Shown: positions 6,633-16,290 of the stretch, piece after piece
Position numbering within the stretch: the stretch's first letter is position 1
Layout of the letters: each line of letters begins with the position of its first letter
NCBI GenBank assembly: GCA_045110285.1
Contig: JBGCGA010000020.1
Coordinates: 1-25,606 of the forward strand
Reading direction: 5' to 3'
Source: Putridiphycobacter sp045110285
GTDB taxonomy: Bacteria; Bacteroidota; Bacteroidia; Flavobacteriales_D; Crocinitomicaceae
DNA length: 25,606 bases
Made by a program: the position numbers and the translations under genes
The notes under the pieces: model-generated
What the model was told of the DNA's origin: nothing
What the model saw: only the letters and a program-made list of their open reading frames with translations
Databases searched by the model: none

Positions 6633-7742
6633 ATGAATAAAAGAAAACTATTCTATAAAGACATTAGTGGTCTCAGATTTGTAGCCACAATTTTTATATA
6701 CGTATATATTATTGCCTATTTGCTTTTTGCAAAAGAAGTTACAGAAATTGGCACTCAATTTGGCCCCTTTGTTAGTACCCTAAAAAACATAGGTATTAGC
6801 ATATTTCTGATTATTAGTTCCTTTTTACTCACGGCTCATGCCTTAAGAGAATACAAACATACTGACCGTTTTAATCTAAAGAATTTCTATATCAGAAGAC
6901 TTTTACGTCTAGTTCCGACCCTCATTTTAGTTCTAACATTCTTTATTGTAATTCATCCGTTGGTTGTCAATTTTTTAAAACTAAATCCAATTACAGACAT
7001 AAGCGCAATAGAACAAATAGTTTTTTTTCCTTCCTATCGCTTAAAAATATCAAACGAGGTTTTCATTTACTTGTTTTTTATTTATGGCATTTTTCTTCTT
7101 TTGCAATACTATTTTTTCTGGGGATTAGTTTTAAAATATTTACGCCGCTATTTGCCCTATATTTTATCTATACTTTTTGTAATTGGAATTATTTTTAGGT
7201 GTTTACCAAATACAGCAGAATTTACAACCGATTTATTTTTACCCTTTTATTTTGTTGAAATTGCTATCGGAGGAACAGTAGCCATTATCGTGCGAGAAAA
7301 ATCTAGAATTGTTAACATAATAAAGTCGTTTTCTAAATCGCAAATTACTGCAATATACCTATTTTCAATATTGGCAGTGGTCAGTATTTATCTGCTGACC
7401 AATTCAGTGTATACAGCTTTGGTGGGAAAAGTAGTACTCTACTGCCTGATTGGCTTTTTTATTATTGAGCAGACTTATTCAAAGCAATCGATTACTAAAA
7501 TACGGAATAAGACTTTTATTATTGAGTTTGGTAATTTAAGCTACAGTTTTATTCTATTTGCTCCAATAGTGGCTGTAATGACATTGATTACATTTGAATC
7601 AGTTGAAATTGAACTCGCTTCAAGAGTAACTATTATGGCATTTCCTATGATATGTTTTTTGCTGACATGGTTTTTAAGCACTTTAAACAAGCACTATATA
7701 GAAGATTTCTTTGAAAGGGTTAAGAAATCTTTTAAAACCTGA
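6633..7742 (+). CDS. Acyltransferase-3-like membrane protein lacking the hallmark histidines
   Basis: A 369-residue polytopic membrane protein with about ten hydrophobic segments. It follows the acyltransferase-3 (OafA/YrhL-type) layout: DISGLRFVA near the N-terminus, GISIFLIISSFLLT (residues 54-67, usually FFVLSGFLI), then FNLKNFYIRRLLRLVP (80-95). Active members transfer acyl groups to envelope sugars and carry a His at the end of helix 1 and another in the late LSYxxYLxH motif. Here the first position is Ile26, after Tyr25, and the second is Ala309 in LSYSFILFAP. The Gly of SGF is Ser. It is therefore either a degenerate or repurposed member or a diverged family. It has its own promoter, is divergent from lnt and convergent with the ABC-F gene (5-base gap). 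No sugar-biosynthesis genes are nearby. Confidence 0.7.
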   Translation: MNKRKLFYKDISGLRFVATIFIYVYIIAYLLFAKEVTEIGTQFGPFVSTLKNIGISIFLIISSFLLTAHALREYKHTDRFNLKNFYIRRLLRLVPTLILVLTFFIVIHPLVVNFLKLNPITDISAIEQIVFFPSYRLKISNEVFIYLFFIYGIFLLLQYYFFWGLVLKYLRRYLPYILSILFVIGIIFRCLPNTAEFTTDLFLPFYFVEIAIGGTVAIIVREKSRIVNIIKSFSKSQITAIYLFSILAVVSIYLLTNSVYTALVGKVVLYCLIGFFIIEQTYSKQSITKIRNKTFIIEFGNLSYSFILFAPIVAVMTLITFESVEIELASRVTIMAFPMICFLLTWFLSTLNKHYIEDFFERVKKSFKT

Positions 7743-7747
7743 GTATT

Positions 7748-9679
7748 CTACACTTTTACCTGCTCTAATTCTAATTCTAGATCTTCCCAACGCTGAACCT
7801 CATTATTCAAAGTCTTTTCAACACGCTCATAATCACTTAATACTTTATTATATAATTCTGCCTCATTAAAGTCTGTGTTCTGCAGACAAGAGAGCTTTAA
7901 AGCTAATTCTTTTTCCAATTCAGTGATCTTACGTTCAGCATTTTTGATCTTTGTTTCAATCTTTTTTACTTTTTGTTGATCTTCTTTGCTAGGAGTATCT
8001 ACAGTTTGCATACTCACATCAGCATTACTTTGTTTACTAGCGATCAATTTTTTATCTAAATTATCGTAGGTGTCCTCTCCAATTCTTTCTAAAAATTCAT
8101 TGACACCAAACAGATGCGTTTTTAACTTATAATCTTTTATTTCCCATATTTTATTACTCAGGCCATCTAAAAAATCTCTGTCATGAGAAACCAGCAATAA
8201 AGTACCCTCGTAATTCTTGAGAGCTTCCTTAAGTATATCTTTGGAATTTAAATCGAGGTGGTTAGTTGGTTCATCTAAGATTAAAAAATTAAAATCATAG
8301 AAAAGTAGCTTACAAATGGCTAATCGCGTACGCTCTCCTCCTGACAAAACACTCACTTTTTTTTCAATATCCTCTCCGCCAAATAAAAATGCGCCAAGTG
8401 TTGCTCTAATGTCTTTTCTTTTATCACCTTCTGCGATATCGTCAATAATTTGAAAAACAGTTTTATTAGGGTCAAGCTTTTCTGCTGAATCTTGAGCAAA
8501 GTATCCAATTTTCACATTATGTCCAAAAACTATCTCCCCGTCATAGTCTAGGTCTTTAGTAATGGCCTTAAGCAGAGTAGACTTTCCTACCCCGTTAGGG
8601 CCAAGCAAAGCAATTTTCTCATTTCTGGCTAATAGCAATTCAATGTCATTAAATATCAACTTACTACCAAAGGACTTAGATAGCTTGATTAACTCCATCA
8701 CAATTTTTCCTGACGCTTGAGTTACTGGAAATTTAATATTAAAAGCTGCCCTATCAATAGAATCAACTTCAATGACATCCATTTTATCTAATTTCTTTAT
8801 TAAGCTTTGGGCAAATGCAGCTTTATTAGCTTTTGCACGATACTTATTAATCAATGCTTGAGTTCTTTCAATTTCTTTGTCCTGATTTTTCTTTGTTTGC
8901 ATGACTCTTTCAAGTTCTTCAGCATGCAAAACTAAATACTTAGAATAATTACATTTATAATCGTACAACTTCTGATTTGCTACCTCCACCGTTCTATTGG
9001 TCACATTATCTAAAAATCGTTTATCATGTGAAATGACAACTAAACCACCTTTAAAATTTTTCAAATAGTCCTCCAGCCACTGAATCGAAACAATATCTAA
9101 ATGGTTAGTTGGCTCATCTATTAGCAATACATCTGGATTATTAACTAGCAATTTGGCCAACTCCGCTCGCATTTGCCAGCCTCCACTAAATTCTCCTAAA
9201 TCTTTATCGAATTCTGAATTTTTAAATCCCAAACCCTTTAAAACACTTTCGATTTTTTCTGCAAATTGATGGGCTTCAAGAACAGTAAGCTGTTCATTTA
9301 TAACTGTGACCTCATTAATAAGCTCCATATACTCATCAGATTCGTAATCAGTTCTAGTTACTAAACTTTCATTTACATGTTCAAGACGGCCTTGCAAATC
9401 AGTGATGTTCTTATTCGATTTTTCAATATACTCTCTTACCGATATATCCTTTTGAATGATGATGTCTTGGGTTAAATAACCAATATTTAAATCCTTTGCA
9501 CGCACAATATTTCCATCAGTTGGCTTTATTTCGCCAGCGACTAGTCTTAATAGAGTAGACTTTCCTGCTCCATTTTTACCAGTTAGTCCAATCTTGTGAC
9601 CTTTGTCTATAAACAGGTTGATACTTTTATATAAATAGCCTTGTGGAAGATGATAAGAGAGGTTATTTAACCGAATCAT
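7748..9679 (-). CDS. ABC-F family ATPase (ribosome-associated type)
   Basis: A 643-residue protein with two ABC domains in tandem and no membrane segments, the ABC-F layout of translation factors such as EttA, Uup and YheS. Domain 1: Walker A GKNGAGKST (34-42), signature SGGWQMR (165-171), Walker B VLLIDEPTNHLD (184-195). Domain 2: GPNGVGKST (360-368), LSGGERTRLA (446-455), FLILDEPTNHLD (465-476). The charged helical linker between them (about 245-310) is the part that reaches toward P-site tRNA in ABC-F proteins. A coiled coil follows from about residue 570, as in Uup-like members. I start at ATG 9679, not the in-frame TTG at 9697, because that TTG lies inside a perfect -7 box and MIRLNNLSYH is the usual family start. 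It is separated from gldN by a terminator, so independently transcribed. Confidence 0.93.
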   Translation of the reverse strand: MIRLNNLSYHLPQGYLYKSINLFIDKGHKIGLTGKNGAGKSTLLRLVAGEIKPTDGNIVRAKDLNIGYLTQDIIIQKDISVREYIEKSNKNITDLQGRLEHVNESLVTRTDYESDEYMELINEVTVINEQLTVLEAHQFAEKIESVLKGLGFKNSEFDKDLGEFSGGWQMRAELAKLLVNNPDVLLIDEPTNHLDIVSIQWLEDYLKNFKGGLVVISHDKRFLDNVTNRTVEVANQKLYDYKCNYSKYLVLHAEELERVMQTKKNQDKEIERTQALINKYRAKANKAAFAQSLIKKLDKMDVIEVDSIDRAAFNIKFPVTQASGKIVMELIKLSKSFGSKLIFNDIELLLARNEKIALLGPNGVGKSTLLKAITKDLDYDGEIVFGHNVKIGYFAQDSAEKLDPNKTVFQIIDDIAEGDKRKDIRATLGAFLFGGEDIEKKVSVLSGGERTRLAICKLLFYDFNFLILDEPTNHLDLNSKDILKEALKNYEGTLLLVSHDRDFLDGLSNKIWEIKDYKLKTHLFGVNEFLERIGEDTYDNLDKKLIASKQSNADVSMQTVDTPSKEDQQKVKKIETKIKNAERKITELEKELALKLSCLQNTDFNEAELYNKVLSDYERVEKTLNNEVQRWEDLELELEQVKV

Positions 9680-9694
9680 AAGGAAAATTTTATG

Positions 9695-9702
9695 CAAAAA
9701 TA
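9695..9702 (-). promoter_or_regulatory. -7 box for the ABC-F gene
   Basis: On the minus strand this reads TATTTTTG, exact TAnnTTTG, 15 bases before the ATG at 9679. It sits just downstream of the gldN terminator, which fits a new transcription unit, and it argues against the TTG at 9697 as start. Confidence 0.55.
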
Positions 9703-9714
9703 GGGATAATAAAT

Positions 9715-9744
9715 AAAAAACGGGAAGCCATGTAGCTTCCCGTT
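9715..9744 (-). terminator. Rho-independent terminator of the gld operon
   Basis: A perfect 10-bp stem, AACGGGAAGC with GCTTCCCGTT (arms 9735-9744 and 9719-9728), has a 6-base loop. On the minus strand the second arm runs into a T tract. It lies 22 bases after the gldN stop. Confidence 0.92.
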
Positions 9745-9766
9745 GAGTTTTAAAGATATTTGAGTT

Positions 9767-10777
9767 TTAGAAACTCCACAAATCGTGTTCGAATTCAAAA
9801 ATATCAGCTTTGATTTTTTCAGATTCTAAAAGCGCATCAACACCAGCTTTGTATGAGTCAATATCTCTGTCGTAGAGGTTAGACTCTTTTACAATATATG
9901 ATGTAAACTTTCTTTTCCAGAATAAATCATCAAAAGACATTCTTTGCGCATCATTTTGAGAACTTTGAACAAAAAAGTTTTGGAATACATATCTACACTG
10001 AGGGAAGTATAACCAAAATAGTTCCCTGAAGCCAATAATATTTCCATTATTATCTCTACGGTATACCATTGGCGCTATTCCTAATATTCTTGTTTCTTTT
10101 ACAGATCGTTCCTTATCAAAAAACACTTGCTCTTTGATTTTATATTGAACAATATCGGCTGATTTAAACCAAGTTGTATCACTTGGAGGATAAACTGCTT
10201 CTTCAAAACCGTCATCTCCCATTACCACACTATCTTCATCTGGATAAACGAAACTTTTTAATGGTTCAGCAAAAGGGTCCACTTGCTCAGTTCCCATGTA
10301 AAGAAACATTCTTTCTCTAAAGTCTTTATCGTTATAGTAATTACCACCTGGCGTAGTTGGCGCAATTGGGTACTTAAACAAGTCACCATCTTTCCATTGC
10401 TCCCAATCAGGATTAAACGGAGAGTATATAGTCAATTCACCCGTCATCACATGATGACGAATAATTGTCCAAAGACTCCATCTAGTGGTATTCTTTTTCC
10501 ACATTCCCTCCTCAAGGTCATCTAATGGATAATACAACGGATGATTAAACTTCTCCCTCAAATCAATAACTTGCCAGATCTTTTTACTCCAAATTACATC
10601 AGCCTCTCTTACAAACTCGTAAGGTACCACTTTTTTTGTTGGAATATTTGACTCCATATATACTCCATCCATTACACCTGGTGCAGGATAAGATATCGGT
10701 CCTCTCACATCATCTGGTTGTGCAACAGCAGTTGCAGTAAACAGACAAATCACTAATAAAATTCTTAAATTTTTCAT
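9767..10777 (-). CDS. gldN: Gliding motility / T9SS protein GldN (PorN)
   Basis: A 336-residue exported protein with signal peptide MKNLRILLVICLFTATAVAQ. The mature start (PDDVRGPISYPAPGVMDGVYMESN) and the following VREADVIWSKKIWQVIDLREKFNHPLYYP are hallmark GldN/PorN sequence. GldN is periplasmic and binds GldK; together they form the ring-like structure of the type IX secretion system under the outer membrane, needed for secretion and gliding. LFWLYFPQCRYVFQNFFVQSSQNDAQRMSFDDLFWKRKF is also characteristic of the family's C-terminal half. It is last in the gld operon, 21 bases after gldM, and followed by a strong terminator. Length is in the usual range. Identification is secure from several motifs. 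Confidence 0.96.
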   Translation of the reverse strand: MKNLRILLVICLFTATAVAQPDDVRGPISYPAPGVMDGVYMESNIPTKKVVPYEFVREADVIWSKKIWQVIDLREKFNHPLYYPLDDLEEGMWKKNTTRWSLWTIIRHHVMTGELTIYSPFNPDWEQWKDGDLFKYPIAPTTPGGNYYNDKDFRERMFLYMGTEQVDPFAEPLKSFVYPDEDSVVMGDDGFEEAVYPPSDTTWFKSADIVQYKIKEQVFFDKERSVKETRILGIAPMVYRRDNNGNIIGFRELFWLYFPQCRYVFQNFFVQSSQNDAQRMSFDDLFWKRKFTSYIVKESNLYDRDIDSYKAGVDALLESEKIKADIFEFEHDLWSF

Positions 10778-10798
10778 CTCTCTCGTCTTTAATTACAT

Positions 10799-12544
<1,746 letters not shown>

Positions 12545-12598
12545 TTTTTTTAATAAATTAAATTATTAATAAATAAAATCAATTTCAATCTTGAGAAA

Positions 12599-13441
12599 TT
12601 AATCTCTTGAAATAGTCATGGCTTTTAACATGTTACCGTAAACTTGGTTTAGGTCAGTTAAGTTTTGAGAAAGCATTGCCATATTCTCTTTATATCGCTT
12701 AGTATCCTCTACAGAATCACTTAAATTTGACATCATTTCAACCACTTGACTTTGGAATTTATCCGTTGCCTCTAAGTGCGAAGAAGAGCCTTTTAATTGT
12801 AATTCATAAACTTGGTTTAATGCAGATAAATTAGTGGAAACTTTTTGCATTTGCTCTCCAAAAGATTCACCATCTTCCGCTCCTGCGGTCATTCCTAATA
12901 TTGATTCGGACGCTTTTTCATAAGTTCCAGAAAGTTGCTTAACTTGTCCAGAAGCTTCTTCAAGACTCGCTACATAATTATCAGTAGCTGCTGCTGCACC
13001 AGACACTGCTTTTAAACCTTCAGCATTGTCACTTAAAGTTCTAATTCCATCTCCTAATCTATCTAAAAGTGCAGCATCAATCTTTGCCTCTTCTAATAAG
13101 CTATCAAACTGTTCCGTAATTCCTGTAGCAGAACCGCCGCCTCCAGAAGCCATAACACCACCAGACACTCCCTTTTCAGAAATGTAAGCATGCACGTCAA
13201 ATTCTTCATCATGTGCAAGTGCCAATTCAGGATATACTAATTCCCAATTAGGGTCTTCATGTAACGGTTCAAATGCTGAAAAAAGGAAAATTACTGCTTC
13301 AGTTGACAATCCAACTACAAGCATGGCTCCTGCGAAAGGCCAGTGCATAATTTTGAACATTGCTCCAACAATTACAATGGCTGCACCAATACCGTACAAT
13401 TTCGCCATAAAATTTTTCCATTTCTTACTTCCTGGTTTCAT
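12599..13441 (-). CDS. gldL: Gliding motility / T9SS motor protein GldL (PorL)
   Basis: A 280-residue cytoplasmic-membrane protein with two helices in the first 60 residues (about 15-32 and 37-57). KLYGIGAAIVIVGAMFKIMHWPFAG and STEAVIFLFSAFEP are the GldL signature. E48 in helix 2 corresponds to the membrane-buried glutamate shown in the family to be essential for proton-driven motor action, and the second conserved Glu is E58. The cytoplasmic part continues through a Gly/Ser-rich linker (about 97-106, ASGGGGSATG) into a helical, Ser/Gln-rich C-terminal region. It forms the GldL-GldM motor with the next gene. It lies 53 bases after gldK and 54 before gldM. Length and motifs are standard, and nothing suggests loss of function. 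Confidence 0.97.
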   Translation of the reverse strand: MKPGSKKWKNFMAKLYGIGAAIVIVGAMFKIMHWPFAGAMLVVGLSTEAVIFLFSAFEPLHEDPNWELVYPELALAHDEEFDVHAYISEKGVSGGVMASGGGGSATGITEQFDSLLEEAKIDAALLDRLGDGIRTLSDNAEGLKAVSGAAAATDNYVASLEEASGQVKQLSGTYEKASESILGMTAGAEDGESFGEQMQKVSTNLSALNQVYELQLKGSSSHLEATDKFQSQVVEMMSNLSDSVEDTKRYKENMAMLSQNLTDLNQVYGNMLKAMTISRD

Positions 13442-13494
13442 AATTTTCCTTGTTTTTAGTTTAACTTTTGTTTTTGGTTATAGTTGTAAATATT

Positions 13495-15111
13495 TTATAA
13501 TTCAATATCAGACTTTAATCCTTCTCCACCTTCTTCATCTATGTCTTTTCCACCTCTACCAATATGTGTTTGTACACATCTGAAGCCGATATAAGACTTT
13601 GTAGTATCTTGAAATTCATAAGTTCTTGTACCATTTTGTAAATAGTACCCAATATCTTTCCATGATCCACCTCGGATTACCTTTCTTTTTAATGTTGGTG
13701 GATCCCAATCTAATGCATAATATCTGTAGTCTGAATTCATATCATTTGAGAATTCATAAACTGATTCATCAAATGCAGTTTCAGTCCATTCTGCAACGTT
13801 ACCTGCCATGCAGTATAAACCGTATCCGTTTGGATTGTAAGAATATGCTTTAACTGGATAAAAACCTCCATCATCTACATACCTACCTCTTAGCGGTTTA
13901 AAGTTAGCTAACATACACCCATTTGAATTTCGGATATATGGTCCACCCCAAGGGTACGGACTTTGCTTAAGGTCACCTCTTGACGCGTACTCCCATTCTG
14001 CCTCAGTTGGTAATCTAAAATCTTGAACCCAAGTCATTCCTTGTTTCCCTAACCAGTTATTTAACTTTTGCGTTCTCCAATGAGAGAATGCTCTAGCTTG
14101 TTTCCAAGTTACTCCAACAACAGGATAGTTATCGTATGCTATGTGCCAGAAGTACATGTTCACCATTGGATCGTTGAAAGAGTATGTAAAATCTCTTATC
14201 CAACATAATGTATCAGGGTATACACGGATTTGCTCTTCAATAATAAATCGACCTCTATCACTATGCCCTCTAATTGCATTATTTTCTCCTTTGGTATTGA
14301 ACCAACCAAGATCTTCGTCTAAACCAACAGGTTCACCTACAAAATTTGTGGAAGGTGTATTTAATTCTCTGTGTTGCGGACTTAATGACTTGTTGGTTGG
14401 ATCTCCTTGAGAGCCACCACTTTCACGTTTATAACCATTTCTCTTAATATTCACCTCTCCTCTGGCAGCTGCTTGTCTTAAATCAACCCAATAGTACTTG
14501 TAGTTTAATTGACGAACATCAATTTCTTTTCTTCTATTCCATCTTTCATTTGGCTTCAAATACAAATCAGAAATCAAAGGCAATGCTTGAAAACCATTTA
14601 TACCTTTGGTTTCCCAACTTAAGGCAAAGTTTTCTCTAAAGTAAGGGTCAGTAGGGTCAAATTCATCATCCCAAACTTTCCATTCAGCAGATGATTCGTC
14701 GTAATAAACATCTCCATGAGATAGCATATCTCCCAAAGCCTCATCTGAAATTTCTTCTTGCACTACAAGCCCATCAACATTTAAGTTTGTTGCATTCTCA
14801 TAAATTTTCTCTAGTACAATTGAATCTTTTACATAATAAACAAATTCTCGGTATTCGTTATTTGTAATTTCTGTATTATCAATGTAAAATGCAAAAATTG
14901 AAACAACCTTTGATCTTGATTGATGCAAAAATGGAACATCTTCATCACTTTGCCCCATTGTGTACGACCCATTAGGCACATATACCATTCCGTATGGAAC
15001 TGTCGGATAAAACAATCTTCTTCCCTGCACTCCTGTTAGGTCACCTGTACCGGGATCACATCCCACAAGCACTAACGCCATCATTATTATTCCAAAAAAT
15101 ATCTTTTTCAT
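13495..15111 (-). CDS. gldK: Gliding motility / T9SS lipoprotein GldK (PorK), extended
   Basis: A 538-residue outer-membrane lipoprotein. The N-terminus has a lipobox (LVLVGC, acylated Cys18). From about residue 38 it carries an FGE-sulfatase-type fold, starting MVYVPNGSYTMGQSDED and IDNTEITNNEYREFV, and ending CMAGNVAEWTE and VIRGGSW...YIGFRCV. GldK uses this fold structurally, binding GldN to make the T9SS ring; it is not expected to make formylglycine. At 538 residues it is longer than the roughly 460-490 I recall for well-studied GldK/PorK. A polar, Gly/Asn/Ser-rich stretch at about 227-287 looks like an insertion. It is 90 bases after the PorP/SprF-like gene; no clear promoter is visible in that gap, so co-transcription is likely. 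Confidence 0.95.
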   Translation of the reverse strand: MKKIFFGIIMMALVLVGCDPGTGDLTGVQGRRLFYPTVPYGMVYVPNGSYTMGQSDEDVPFLHQSRSKVVSIFAFYIDNTEITNNEYREFVYYVKDSIVLEKIYENATNLNVDGLVVQEEISDEALGDMLSHGDVYYDESSAEWKVWDDEFDPTDPYFRENFALSWETKGINGFQALPLISDLYLKPNERWNRRKEIDVRQLNYKYYWVDLRQAAARGEVNIKRNGYKRESGGSQGDPTNKSLSPQHRELNTPSTNFVGEPVGLDEDLGWFNTKGENNAIRGHSDRGRFIIEEQIRVYPDTLCWIRDFTYSFNDPMVNMYFWHIAYDNYPVVGVTWKQARAFSHWRTQKLNNWLGKQGMTWVQDFRLPTEAEWEYASRGDLKQSPYPWGGPYIRNSNGCMLANFKPLRGRYVDDGGFYPVKAYSYNPNGYGLYCMAGNVAEWTETAFDESVYEFSNDMNSDYRYYALDWDPPTLKRKVIRGGSWKDIGYYLQNGTRTYEFQDTTKSYIGFRCVQTHIGRGGKDIDEEGGEGLKSDIEL

Positions 15112-15201
15112 GCTACCTTTTTTATTTCGACTATCTATATAAGGGTTGGTTTTACAGATTATAAACGAAATTCTACTTTAATAGTTACAAATTAATTTTG
15201 C

Positions 15202-16176
15202 TTAATCCAAAATAAATACATTTCCGTGTCTAGCTCTTGCTGGATCTGGGGCAAACATACAGTAGTTAGCCCAAACTTCTAAAGAGCCATTACTTGGTGT
15301 GTTAATATCGCTTGTTGTGATATCGTATGATAAACCTATGTTTAAAACGTCTGGATCTCCATCTAAAGTCCCTGGATCGAATGTATTTGTTGAATATCCA
15401 ATTAACACTGCTAAAGCATCTTTTCTTCTGTAAGTAAGACCTCCATATATCGCTTGGTAGTTTGTTAAATCATAGTTTGCAATCAATGTCACATCCATTG
15501 TTGTAGACACAAAATCAGAAATCACCAAGAAAGATGGTTTTAAAGTTAATCCATCTACGATAGGAAGCATGTCATAACGAATATTCATTCCTCCTGTGGC
15601 ATAATAATGTCTCGCTTTGTCAAAATTTATCGTGTTTAAGTTTGGAGCAGTTAAGTGCGTAGAAGATAAACCAACATAATATCTTTCGTCAGCATCTCTC
15701 CAAAATGCACCAAAATTCAGATCAAGTGCTGAAGCCCCATCCGCTATCGGTAAATTAGGATCTGGAGTAGTTGGGTCTGGTGGAATCCATGTTGGGTCAA
15801 AACTTCCGTTAACAAGACCAAACCCTAAACCTAGGCTTAAATAACCTGCGCCAACAATTTCGAAATGTTTCGCGATATTGATTTTAAAATCGTTCTCACT
15901 AAAGAAGCCAACATTATCGTGAAGGTAAGATATTCCGATACCCATTCCTTGCTCTTGCAGGTTTGCCTGAGCATTGAACAAATATGAATTTGGAGCCCCC
16001 TCAAAACCAAACCACTGGTTTCTATAAATTAAGGTCCCACAAATCCCTCTAAAACCTGTTGCTCCAGGATTAAAAGAAATTTGATCCGCCATATAGTGGG
16101 TAAAGTTCTTATCACTTTGCCCAAAGGACGCATTAACAGCTAACAAACAAGTACTTAACAGTAAAATCTTTCTCAT
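15202..16176 (-). CDS. PorP/SprF family T9SS outer-membrane protein
   Basis: A protein of about 324 residues when started at ATG 16176, which gives a clean signal peptide (MRKILLLSTCLLAVNASFGQ). An in-frame ATG at 16209 would add 11 residues (MDCFLCTKVFF) before it and is less likely. The mature start (FTHYMADQISFNPGATGFRG) and RNQWFGFEGAPNSYLFNAQANL are the PorP/SprF signature. The rest is alternating hydrophobic beta strands, as in an outer-membrane barrel. PorP and SprF are T9SS accessory barrels needed for secretion or surface attachment of some substrates, often with a PorE-type or adhesin partner. Here it sits directly upstream of gldKLMN on the same strand, a common T9SS arrangement. 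Which paralogue function applies cannot be told. Confidence 0.9.
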   Translation of the reverse strand: MRKILLLSTCLLAVNASFGQSDKNFTHYMADQISFNPGATGFRGICGTLIYRNQWFGFEGAPNSYLFNAQANLQEQGMGIGISYLHDNVGFFSENDFKINIAKHFEIVGAGYLSLGLGFGLVNGSFDPTWIPPDPTTPDPNLPIADGASALDLNFGAFWRDADERYYVGLSSTHLTAPNLNTINFDKARHYYATGGMNIRYDMLPIVDGLTLKPSFLVISDFVSTTMDVTLIANYDLTNYQAIYGGLTYRRKDALAVLIGYSTNTFDPGTLDGDPDVLNIGLSYDITTSDINTPSNGSLEVWANYCMFAPDPARARHGNVFILD

Positions 16177-16290
16177 AAAAAAAACTTTTGTGCACAAAAA
16201 ACAATCCATGCGGTGGCTAAAGTAAATATATTTTTTTAAAAATACGTCTTTTTTTTTTATAAATATAACATTTATTACCGTAACTAAATA

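Noticed and set aside
6751..6775. TGGCAC-N5-TTGG resembling a sigma-54 promoter
   Set aside because: It lies inside the acyltransferase-like coding region with no gene start downstream nearby, and the -12 GC is not intact; probably chance.
9680..9697. TTG start giving six extra residues (MHKIFL) on the ABC-F protein
   Set aside because: The TTG lies inside a perfect TAnnTTTG promoter box and the family normally starts at the next Met (9679).
16177..16209. ATG at 16209 as the start of the PorP/SprF-like protein
   Set aside because: It places 11 residues with two cysteines before an otherwise standard signal peptide; ATG 16176 gives the normal N-terminus.
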